Assembly (NCBI RefSeq): GCF_014874065.1
Contig: NZ_JADBEE010000001.1
Span: forward strand, 1,240,001-1,304,000
Direction of reading: 5' to 3'
DNA: 64,000 nucleotides
Source of the DNA: Nesterenkonia halotolerans
GTDB taxonomy: Bacteria; Actinomycetota; Actinomycetes; Actinomycetales; Micrococcaceae
Made by a program: the position numbers and the translations under genes. Shown here piece after piece: positions 26,271 through 33,471 of this stretch (its first letter is position 1; the number at the start of each line of letters is the position of its first letter). Below the pieces are notes generated by a model that was not told the DNA's origin, made no database searches, and saw nothing but the letters and a program-made list of their open reading frames with translations.

Positions 26271-27122
26271 TCAGGCGAGGCCTTCCGCAGAGTCCAGGAT
26301 CTTGGTGATGCGCACGCCGTAGTCCTGGTCCATCACCACCACCTCGCCCTGGGCGATGAGACGGCCGTTGAGTCGCACGTCGGCCGGGGCTCCTGCATTG
26401 CGATCCAGCTCGATGACCGCGCCAGGCTCCATGGCCAGCACGTCGCGGACCGAGACACGGGTGCGCCCGATCTCCACGGTCAGCGCCATCTGCACGTTGT
26501 TGAGCCGACTCAGCCGGGAGGTGACGCCCTGGTCGGGGTGCTGTGCCGTCGTCGTCGTGCCCTGCGCGGCATGGGTCTGGCTGCCGCCCGGGGCTCGGCC
26601 GCCGCTCGGGGCACGGCCGCCACTCGCGGTGGCTGCGGAGGCAGGTTCACGCAGCCGCAGCGCGAACCAGCCGACGGCGCGATCGTCGGTGACCAGCTGG
26701 AAGAGGGCCGTGTCACTGTCCTGCAGCAACGCCGGCGCCGCACTGCTGGGCACCGTGGAGAGCACACCCGTGCCAAGGACCCCGGTGGCCGCCTCGAAGG
26801 CCGGGCGCAGCACATCGTCCAGGGAGACGAGCTTCGGGTCCAGGTCAGCGGCGTCACCGAGGATCGCGGGGTCCACGTGCACGGCGACGTCGGCGGAGAT
26901 GCCGCCGACGAAGGCCGCCACCACGAGGTCTCCGGCGCCAGCCAGCGCGGCGAGGTCCGGAGTCGCGGAATCGCCGGGCGCTGCGCCTGTCTCGTCCTGC
27001 CACGGGCGGGCGGTGACGGCGACGCTGACCGGCAGCGCCGCGCACAGCGCCTCCGCGGCGGAGGCATGCAGGATCTCGGTGTCCACGGCGTGGCCGGACT
27101 CAGTCTTCTGGGGCGAGCTCAT
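26271..27122 (-). CDS. fliN: FliN, flagellar motor switch C-ring protein, extended form
   Basis: A 283-aa protein. The C-terminal SpoA/FliN domain (residues about 205-280) is canonical: VQMALTVEIGRTRVSVRDVL, EPGAVIELDRNAGAPADVRL, GRLIAQGEVVVMDQDYGVRI. Classical FliN is about 100-140 aa; here an added N-terminal region resembles the CheC/FliY-like middle domain (VVAAFVGGISADVAVHVDP). It contributes to the rotor C-ring with FliM. Its start overlaps the fliM end by 4 bp. Confidence 0.9.
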   Translation of the reverse strand: MSSPQKTESGHAVDTEILHASAAEALCAALPVSVAVTARPWQDETGAAPGDSATPDLAALAGAGDLVVAAFVGGISADVAVHVDPAILGDAADLDPKLVSLDDVLRPAFEAATGVLGTGVLSTVPSSAAPALLQDSDTALFQLVTDDRAVGWFALRLREPASAATASGGRAPSGGRAPGGSQTHAAQGTTTTAQHPDQGVTSRLSRLNNVQMALTVEIGRTRVSVRDVLAMEPGAVIELDRNAGAPADVRLNGRLIAQGEVVVMDQDYGVRITKILDSAEGLA

Positions 27123-28102
27123 AGTGTGTTTTCCTCAGTGGAGACGACGACGGCGGCGATCCGCCCGGCATGGGAGCCAGCGGCTGCTGTGCCCAGCCGC
27201 TGACCATCTACGGTCAGGTTCAGCGGACGGTGGGAAGGGTGCGGCAGACGCAGAACGTCGCCCACCGAGAGGTTCAGGATCTGTTCGGGGGTGATCTGGG
27301 CGTCGTTGACGCTCAGCGCCAGCTCCATCGGAACGTGCACCACGTGGTCGTGGAGCAGCTCCACGGTATGGTCGCCGGTGTCGATCGGGTTCTCCTCCCC
27401 CAGCTGCGGGAGGATCGCGTCTCCCGGGAGCGCCACGGTGGCCGGCACGGAGCGCTCCCCCACGCGGATGGAGAAGGCGGCGACCAGCATCAGGTCCAGC
27501 TTGGTGGCGGCCTGAGCGAACTGGGCGTTGTAGTGGATCGTGTCCACGGTGACCGAACTCTTGAGCAGCCCACCGAGGGAGTAGTGCAGATCCTCGAGGG
27601 TCTCGGTGACCAGGTTGCGCACCAGCGTCTGCTCGATGCCGGTGAACTTGCGCTCCTCGACGTCCACTGCGTGCGGGCTGCCGAGGATATGGGAGACCCA
27701 GTTCAGCGCGCCGGCGGCCGGGAACTGAAAGACCGCCCGCGCGTCGTGTCCCTCGAGTCCGCAGAGCACCATGGCGGTGACGGAAGGCAGCCGAGCGACG
27801 TAGTCGTCATAGGTCTGCATGGTCACCGATTCCAGTGTGACCTGGGAGAGCACCCGAACGCGCGCGGTCAGCTGGGTGCCCCACTGGCGGGCGAAGGTCT
27901 CGAAGGCGAGCTCCAGCGTGCGCGCGTGTTCGCGGGAGAGCGTGGTGGGACGGCGGAAGTCGTAGAGCACCGGCTCATCCGCCGAGGCAGGGGCGCTCAC
28001 CGGCACCACATCATGCGACAGCGGCAGAAGCGTAGAGGACACGTCGCCCACTATCGGAGGCTCTGACCTGCCGGTTAGCGGATGAGTGAGACTATTTTTC
28101 AC
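27119..28102 (-). CDS. fliM: FliM, flagellar motor switch C-ring protein
   Basis: A 327-aa protein. FliM features are YDFRRPTTLSREHARTLELA (residues about 46-65), the CheC-like middle domain, and a C-terminal SpoA domain (VPMELALSVNDAQITPEQIL). FliM binds phospho-CheY and sets the direction of rotation. GTG at 28102 is the first start; later GTG codons at 28051 and 28042 would still keep the conserved part. The gene is separated from motB by 45 bp of direct-repeat-like sequence, where many flagellar operons carry fliL. Confidence 0.92.
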   Translation of the reverse strand: MKNSLTHPLTGRSEPPIVGDVSSTLLPLSHDVVPVSAPASADEPVLYDFRRPTTLSREHARTLELAFETFARQWGTQLTARVRVLSQVTLESVTMQTYDDYVARLPSVTAMVLCGLEGHDARAVFQFPAAGALNWVSHILGSPHAVDVEERKFTGIEQTLVRNLVTETLEDLHYSLGGLLKSSVTVDTIHYNAQFAQAATKLDLMLVAAFSIRVGERSVPATVALPGDAILPQLGEENPIDTGDHTVELLHDHVVHVPMELALSVNDAQITPEQILNLSVGDVLRLPHPSHRPLNLTVDGQRLGTAAAGSHAGRIAAVVVSTEENTL

Positions 28103-28147
28103 CCCAGCCTCCCGAGTCTCCTAAGCCTCCCGAGCCTCGCGAGTCTC

Positions 28148-29056
28148 CTAGGCCTCCTCCGCACCCTCAGCCAGGCCGGGAAGCAACTCGCGGATCTGTT
28201 CGGGCTCATCGGAGAGCACCGTGACATCCACCCGGCGGTTCAGCCACAGCCGGTCGTCCACCGGATGGGCATCGCCGTAACCCACGGAGATGATCTTGCT
28301 GGCGTCGACGCCGCCGACCTCGACCAGTTCGCGGAGCACTCCGGTGGCACGGCTGGCGGAGAGCTCCCAGTTGGTGGGATAGGGCTCCACCGGCCGGCGC
28401 ACATCGGCATGACCCCCGACCTCGAAGAACCGTGGCGTGGGCGCGAGCACCGGCGCGATGGCATCGATGACCTCCTGGCCCTCTTCGTTGAGCGTGGAGC
28501 TGTTGGGGTCGAAGAAGGTCTCGGCGCCCACCAGGCGCACCGTCAGTCCGCGCTCGTCGAGCACGAATTCGGCGCTGCCCTCATGTCCAGCCTCGTCCAG
28601 CCGCTGCTCCAGCTCGCGCTGCAGCTCCCGGAGGTCCTCGATCTCCGCCTGGGCGAGGGCGACCCGGTCCTCGGTGGCGTCCTCGATGAGCCCCTGCTCG
28701 GCCTGGCTGAGCTCGGAGGAGGGGCCCTCCTGATCGACCAGAGCGGGGGGCACGACCACCCCGGAGGCGGTGTCCACGGTCTCGCTGGTCTCCGTGCCGA
28801 ATCCGGTGGCCAGCGAGTCTCGCAGCTGTTCATACTTGTCCTGGTCCACGGTGGACATGGCGTAGAGCACGATGAACAGACACATCAGCACCGTGACCAT
28901 GTCCATATAGGAGGCCATCCAGCGTTCCTCGCCGCCGCCGTGTCCCGAGCCACCTGAGGCGGAGGAGCCGCGTCCGCGACGTCGGGAACCGCGCGCTGTT
29001 CCACCCTGGCCGTGGGCAGTCGACGACCGTCGGATCGGCGATCCGTGGGAACTCAC
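28148..29056 (-). CDS. motB: MotB, flagellar stator subunit with OmpA-like peptidoglycan-binding domain
   Basis: A 302-aa protein. The basic N-terminal tail leads to the single membrane helix ASYMDMVTVLMCLFIVLYAM, whose Asp is the ion-binding residue. The OmpA-type domain (residues about 180-295) has FFDPNSSTLNEEGQEVIDAI and NWELSASRATGVLREL, followed by GYGDAHPVDDRLWLNRRVDV, which hold peptidoglycan. The unusual Arg/Gly/Ser-rich N-terminus is about 45 residues long. Start overlaps the motA stop by 4 bp. Confidence 0.93.
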   Translation of the reverse strand: MSSHGSPIRRSSTAHGQGGTARGSRRRGRGSSASGGSGHGGGEERWMASYMDMVTVLMCLFIVLYAMSTVDQDKYEQLRDSLATGFGTETSETVDTASGVVVPPALVDQEGPSSELSQAEQGLIEDATEDRVALAQAEIEDLRELQRELEQRLDEAGHEGSAEFVLDERGLTVRLVGAETFFDPNSSTLNEEGQEVIDAIAPVLAPTPRFFEVGGHADVRRPVEPYPTNWELSASRATGVLRELVEVGGVDASKIISVGYGDAHPVDDRLWLNRRVDVTVLSDEPEQIRELLPGLAEGAEEA

Positions 29057-29862
29057 AGTGCCTCGTTGAGGTCCGCCGACGTCGGCGCGGTCGACGCCGC
29101 AGGCCCAGAACGCAGCTCGTGCGCGGGGACCATGGCGCGCAGACGTTCACCGAGCAGGATCGGCTGACTGCCGTCCTGGATCGCGAGCAGGCCCTCCATG
29201 GTCAGCTCCATGCGTTCCTGCTCCAGCTGCGCCAGGCGACCCAGTCGTGCGCCGATCGGAAGCCAGATGAAGTTCGCCGAGACCAGTCCCCAGAGCGTGG
29301 CGACGAACGCGGCGGCGATCATATGCCCGAGCTCATCAGGTTCGGACAGGTTCTCCAGCACGTGGGTCAGCGAGACCACGGTGCCGATGATGCCCACCGT
29401 GGGCGCGTAGCCACCCATGGAAGCGAAGAACCGCGAGGCCACCTGGGAGGCGGCGTCCTTGGTCGCGATATCGTCCTCGAGCTGCTGACGCAGCGAGTCG
29501 CCGTCCACGCCGTCGGCCAGGGACTGCAGGCCACGGGCGAGGAACGGGTCCTCCTCCAGCTGCGCCTCGGCCTCCAGAGCGAGCAGACCGTCGCTGCGCG
29601 CGATCTCAGCGAGCGAGACCAGCCGGTCGATGCGATCCTCGGCTGCGGCGACCCGGCCGGTGAAGGCCTTGGGCAGCGCCTTGACCGCCAGGAGCGCGTC
29701 TTTGAGCGTGCCACCGGCCACCGCGACGGCGATGGTGCCGAAGAAGACCAGAATCATCGGCGCCGGCAGCAAGATGGAGCTCACATGCGCGCCCTCGAGA
29801 AAGAGCATCGCGAACATGGCGCCGAAGGCAAGGAGCAGTCCGAGCAGAGTTGCGGGATCCAT
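29053..29862 (-). CDS. motA: MotA, flagellar stator subunit
   Basis: A 269-aa inner-membrane protein with four helices (ATLLGLLLAFGAMFAMLFLE, ILLPAPMILVFFGTIAVAVA, GYAPTVGIIGTVVSLTHVLE, AAAFVATLWGLVSANFIWLP). The large cytosolic loop between helices 2 and 3 contacts FliG. The conserved Pro-containing YAPTVGIIGT helix is intact. It lies directly after flbD (1-bp overlap) and overlaps motB by 4 bp. Confidence 0.93.
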   Translation of the reverse strand: MDPATLLGLLLAFGAMFAMLFLEGAHVSSILLPAPMILVFFGTIAVAVAGGTLKDALLAVKALPKAFTGRVAAAEDRIDRLVSLAEIARSDGLLALEAEAQLEEDPFLARGLQSLADGVDGDSLRQQLEDDIATKDAASQVASRFFASMGGYAPTVGIIGTVVSLTHVLENLSEPDELGHMIAAAFVATLWGLVSANFIWLPIGARLGRLAQLEQERMELTMEGLLAIQDGSQPILLGERLRAMVPAHELRSGPAASTAPTSADLNEAL

Positions 29863-30110
29863 CAGACCATCCTGGGTGGGGGCTCAGCGGGCAGGTGGGA
29901 TGATGCGGACGAAGCGCTGGTGGACGCGGCCGCGACCACACGAGCGCGGAAGCCGACGATCAGACCTATGACGTCATTCATCGGCTCACGCACCACATAC
30001 CGGGCACCGTTGACCATCAGCAGCACCGTGTCCGGGTGCTCCTGGATGCGCTCGAGCAGATCGGGGTTCACCGCGAAGCGGGATCCGTTGAGCCGGGTCA
30101 CGACGATCAT
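29862..30110 (-). CDS. flbD: FlbD-family flagellar protein, first gene of the flagellar operon
   Basis: An 82-aa protein with the FlbD core MIVVTRLNGSRFAVNPDLLE, IQEHPDTVLLMVNGARYVV and EPMNDVIGLIVGFRARVV. FlbD-like proteins of this size, encoded next to motA in Gram-positives, are of unclear function and are not the Caulobacter NtrC-type FlbD. ATG at 30110 has AAAGGA 7 nt upstream; the frame begins 6 nt earlier with GTG. A sigma28-like promoter lies 23 bp upstream. Confidence 0.85.
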   Translation of the reverse strand: MIVVTRLNGSRFAVNPDLLERIQEHPDTVLLMVNGARYVVREPMNDVIGLIVGFRARVVAAASTSASSASSHLPAEPPPRMV

Positions 30111-30132
30111 CAGCACGTCCTTTCAGGACACA

Positions 30133-30159
30133 CTGTCGGCGGACCGAAGGGTTTCGTTA
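30133..30159 (-). promoter_or_regulatory. Sigma28/FliA- or WhiG-type promoter for the flagellar operon
   Basis: On the minus strand, TAAC (30156-30159), 15 bp spacer, then GCCGACAG (30133-30140). The established consensus for FliA and WhiG is TAAA-N15-GCCGATAA, so spacing is exact and nine of twelve positions agree. Transcription would begin about 15 bp before the flbD start. Confidence 0.6.
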
Positions 30160-30294
30160 GCCCCCACCAGGAGTGGTCATCAGCGCTTCTGCGACGACCG
30201 TGGAGCGACTCACTTCCAGGGCCTGGTCCGTCCTCACCCGATCATGGCCTCCTTGTGCCCACCCCACCAGGGCCACCTCTTCTCACCTCTGTGT

Positions 30295-31911
30295 TCAGAA
30301 GACCATGTCGAAGGCCAGCGGGCCGAGAAGCACTGTGAATATCGTGATCAGGATGACGCCCACCACGTTGAGCACAATGCCACCGCGGACCATCTCGGTG
30401 ATCTTGACGTATCCAGTGGCGTAGACGATGGCATTGGGCGGGGTGCCGACTGGAAGCATGAACGCACAGGTCGCGGCGAGTGCCGCCGGAATGAGCAGCG
30501 TGATCGGGTCCACGCCGATGCCGACTGCGACGCCGCCGAGGATCGGGATGAAGGTCGCGGCTGTGGCAGTGTTGCTGGTGACCTCGGTCAGCAGCAACAC
30601 GATCGCCACCACCACCGCCAGCAGCAACACGATGGGCAGGGCTCCAAGGCCGCTGACCTGTTCACCGAACCAAGCGTCGAGACCAGTGCTGGCAACGGCT
30701 GCAGCGAGTGAGAGGCCGCCGCCGAAGAGCAGCAGCACACCCCAGGGGAGGCCCTCTTCTGCGTCCTTCCACTGCAGGGTCATGTTGCCCCGCTTATCAC
30801 CCGGGATGAGGAAGAGGAGCACACCGGCGCCGATGGCGATCACGGTGTCATCGAAAAGCTCCAGCCAGGGCAGCTGTTCACCGACGCCGTCGATGCCGGA
30901 GAGCACCCCGGGCACGATCCAGCAGAACGCGGCGAGGATGAAGACACCCAGGACCACCTTCTCGCCCTGACTCATCTTCCCGAGACCAGCGATCTCCTGG
31001 TCGATGAGCTTCTTGCCACCTGGGATCTCGTCGAGCTGGAAGCGGAACATAACTCGAGTGATCAGCAGCCAGGAGAGACCGATGAAGACGATCACGATCG
31101 GGACCCCGAGGATCATCCATTGGGCAAATCCGACCGTCTGATCAAGTTCATCGCTGATGTAGCCGGCCACGATGGCATTGGGCGGGGAACCCAGCAGGGT
31201 GCCGAGTCCGCCGATGGTCGCCGCCCAAGCGATTGACAGCACCAGTGCGACGCCGAAGATCCGCACCTCGCGATTCTCAATGACGTCGCTGATGGCCTTG
31301 CCCGAGCGGATGTCCTCGCTCATTGACTGAGTCTCAGCGCGGGTGCCCGTGTCGCGGCTGTTCTCCACCACGAGGGTCAGCACGCTGAGCCCGATCGGCA
31401 GCATCATGAGAGTGGTCGCGGTGTTGGAGACCCACATGGAGAGGAACGCGGTGGCGATCATCATGCCGAGAATGATCCGGCGTGGATGGGTTCCCACTCG
31501 TTGCAGAGTGAGCAGCGCAATGCGTCGATGAAGGTTCCACTTCTGCATGGCGATAGCGATCAGGAAGCCGCCCAGGAAGAGGAAAACGATCGGATTCGCG
31601 TAGGGGGCAGTCACCTCACCGATCTCGAGCGCGGTCAGCACCGGCAGCAGCACGATCGGCAGCAGCGACGTCACCGAGAGCGGCATGGCTTCGGTCATCC
31701 ACCACACGGCCATAAGGACCACTACTCCAGCGACCAGGCGGGCATCCGCTGACATCTCCGCGGCACCCAGGAGTGCCCAGACCAAGACGGCGAGGATGAC
31801 CCCAAGGCCGCGGAAGGCCCAGGTTTTCGCTGGTGGCCGCGCAGGTCCCGGCTCGCCCGACCGGTCAGGAGGTCCTTCGTGGGTTGTGCCTCGTGGCGCC
31901 TGCTCGTTCAT
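30295..31911 (-). CDS. DASS/SLC13-family anion:sodium symporter
   Basis: A 538-aa inner-membrane transporter with about 11-12 helices. The two substrate-site SNT motifs are present: MWVSNTATTLMMLPIGLSV and LTEVTSNTATAATFIPIL, each paired with a glycine-rich NAIV segment (SPPNAIVAGYI and GTPPNAIVYATG). This is the fold of sodium-coupled carriers of di- and tricarboxylates or sulfate. ATG at 31911 has AGAGGA upstream; the open frame to 32016 is unrelated. The LysR regulator gene lies 159 bp upstream in the same direction, with a LysR-type box in the spacer. Substrate probably a dicarboxylate, by family only. Confidence 0.88.
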   Translation of the reverse strand: MNEQAPRGTTHEGPPDRSGEPGPARPPAKTWAFRGLGVILAVLVWALLGAAEMSADARLVAGVVVLMAVWWMTEAMPLSVTSLLPIVLLPVLTALEIGEVTAPYANPIVFLFLGGFLIAIAMQKWNLHRRIALLTLQRVGTHPRRIILGMMIATAFLSMWVSNTATTLMMLPIGLSVLTLVVENSRDTGTRAETQSMSEDIRSGKAISDVIENREVRIFGVALVLSIAWAATIGGLGTLLGSPPNAIVAGYISDELDQTVGFAQWMILGVPIVIVFIGLSWLLITRVMFRFQLDEIPGGKKLIDQEIAGLGKMSQGEKVVLGVFILAAFCWIVPGVLSGIDGVGEQLPWLELFDDTVIAIGAGVLLFLIPGDKRGNMTLQWKDAEEGLPWGVLLLFGGGLSLAAAVASTGLDAWFGEQVSGLGALPIVLLLAVVVAIVLLLTEVTSNTATAATFIPILGGVAVGIGVDPITLLIPAALAATCAFMLPVGTPPNAIVYATGYVKITEMVRGGIVLNVVGVILITIFTVLLGPLAFDMVF

Positions 31912-32054
31912 GGTTTGGTCCTCTTGGGTCGTCGGGTCGAACGGCTCGTCGTTGATGCCGTAGGACGTTGTTCGGATGCACAACTGGTATTCAGCATGAG
32001 CTACATCACACAACATGAGCGGCCATAGTGTCCAAGACTAAGAAGTGGTCATGG

Positions 32055-32073
32055 TGATAGGCGATTCCTATCA
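32055..32073. promoter_or_regulatory. LysR-type (ATAG-N7-CTAT) operator upstream of the DASS transporter
   Basis: TGATAGG-CGATT-CCTATCA is a perfect 7-bp inverted repeat; its core ATAG-N7-CTAT has the classic LysR-regulator spacing. It overlaps the stop codon of the regulator gene and lies about 145 bp upstream of the transporter start. Confidence 0.5.
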
Positions 32074-32982
32074 GCCTTGATTTCGCGGAGTGGGCTTGGA
32101 GGACCAGTCACGGGCAAGAGAGAGGAATTCTCTGGCTGCAGGGCTCACCGGGCCAGGGCGGTGCGTGAGGTCAACGGCGAGAGATTCCGGCAGGTCTAGC
32201 GCTCTGACGGTCAGCCCTGAGGCTTCGGCCGCCGCACGGAAGCCATCAGCTACTACCGCAATCCCTGCCCCGGCGAGGACAAGAGGGAGGAGGGCTTCTC
32301 GACTTTCAATCTCGACGGCGATTCTGCTGCCGGGCGCTCCGGCAAGGACAAGATCGGCTGCGCGGCGGACCCCGGTTCCAGGTTGGCCCACTATCAGGCG
32401 TGCCCCGAAGAGCGCTTCCGGGGGCAGGAGCTCCCCTCCTGAAGGAAGTTCTTGCGGGTCTTTGGCGACGCAGAGGTAGTTCTGAACCTCGAGGGGCTGG
32501 ATCGCGAGGTCCATCGGTGGAGCATCGCTCGTGGACCGCGCCATCAGTCCAAGCTCAGATCCACCTTCCCGAAGAGACGCGATGACATCCCCCCGGCTGG
32601 CGGCAGACTTGACGACGATCTGCACCCCGGGATGCTTCTTCAGAAAACGACCTACCAGCGGAGCCAGCGGACTGGCCGCCTGGGAGGGCGTCGAACTGAT
32701 CACCAGTCGGCCACCCTGGAGCCCCTCGACCGCGTCAACCAGCGACCGTGCCAGATCTACACCATGCATGACCTCACGCAGGGCGGGGATGATGGCTTCA
32801 CCGGCGGCAGTAAGGGTGAGGGTCCGCCCCGTCCGATTAAACAGGCTGGTTCCCAGGTCCTGCTCGAGGCTGCGCAGAGCTTGCGACACTGATGGCTGGG
32901 CGACTGCCAGTGAGTCTGCGGCCCGATGCACTCCCCCTTGGTCCACCACAGCGAGAAAGTACCGAAACTGGCGCAGGTTGAT
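32071..32982 (-). CDS. LysR-family regulator, apparently with a non-ATG/GTG/TTG start
   Basis: A regulator of about 304 aa. The helix-turn-helix is HRAADSLAVAQPSVSQALRS and the effector domain follows (GGRLVISSTPSQAASPLAPLV, GARLIVGQPGTGVRRA). The conserved family opening NLRQFRYFLAVVDQ is readable upstream of the first GTG (32949), so the real start must be earlier. Between the in-frame TAA and that sequence there is no ATG, GTG or TTG. The best-placed codon is ATC at 32980-32982, with GGAG 5 nt upstream. A mutated ATG, an AUC start or a truncated product are all possible. The protein probably regulates the DASS transporter downstream. Confidence 0.72.
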   Translation of the reverse strand: MNLRQFRYFLAVVDQGGVHRAADSLAVAQPSVSQALRSLEQDLGTSLFNRTGRTLTLTAAGEAIIPALREVMHGVDLARSLVDAVEGLQGGRLVISSTPSQAASPLAPLVGRFLKKHPGVQIVVKSAASRGDVIASLREGGSELGLMARSTSDAPPMDLAIQPLEVQNYLCVAKDPQELPSGGELLPPEALFGARLIVGQPGTGVRRAADLVLAGAPGSRIAVEIESREALLPLVLAGAGIAVVADGFRAAAEASGLTVRALDLPESLAVDLTHRPGPVSPAAREFLSLARDWSSKPTPRNQG

Positions 32983-33059
32983 AGCGTCTCCGTCCTCGAT
33001 GGGCTCGCTGGCGGTCCCAGGCGCGCTTCCTTGCGACCTAAATCTGAGGCCTTACTAGT

Positions 33060-33471
33060 CTTCTGATATTAGACCAGCCGATGTCACTGATTAGTCCAAT
33101 AGAGCCAAGAGGACGTCTCCCAGGACGTCAGCGCGCACCCTGAACCCACACTTTTGCGCCTGGGCCCATGCCTTAGGCGACACAACGCTTGACCGCAATC
33201 GTCGAACAATGACGGCGTCCATCTCACCCGATCACGCGGACGACCTCACACACTCGCAAGCATCACAGCAGGTCAGCGCCTCTGCGCCGAGTGGGATACG
33301 ACTGGACCCCACATGATTCGAGTCTTTGCACCCCTTGACTAAGGTTTTTTACTCAGGATAGTTTTATCTTGTAACCATCTTATATTAGAGTGCTACTCAC
33401 GTGGCCTTAAGTGGATAGTTACTTTGGTATATACATGCTTTTATCTACATGACTATTGAATTGAGTCGCCC
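33060..33471. other. Gene-free, AT-rich spacer upstream of the RHS gene
   Basis: No supported ORF lies in these roughly 410 bases. The distal half (about 33330-33470) is far richer in A and T than its surroundings, in line with a foreign or promoter region. A 9-codon ORF, ATG at 33449 to TGA at 33475, ends four bases into the RHS start (TTGA overlap) but has no ribosome site. Confidence 0.6.
33335..33363 (+). promoter_or_regulatory. Candidate promoter for the RHS gene
   Basis: TTGACT at 33335-33340 matches the -35 consensus at five of six positions; ATAGTT follows after 17 bp at 33358-33363 but matches poorly. TATATT at 33381-33386 is a better -10 but lacks a good partner. Either would leave a leader of roughly 80-110 nt. 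Confidence 0.35.
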
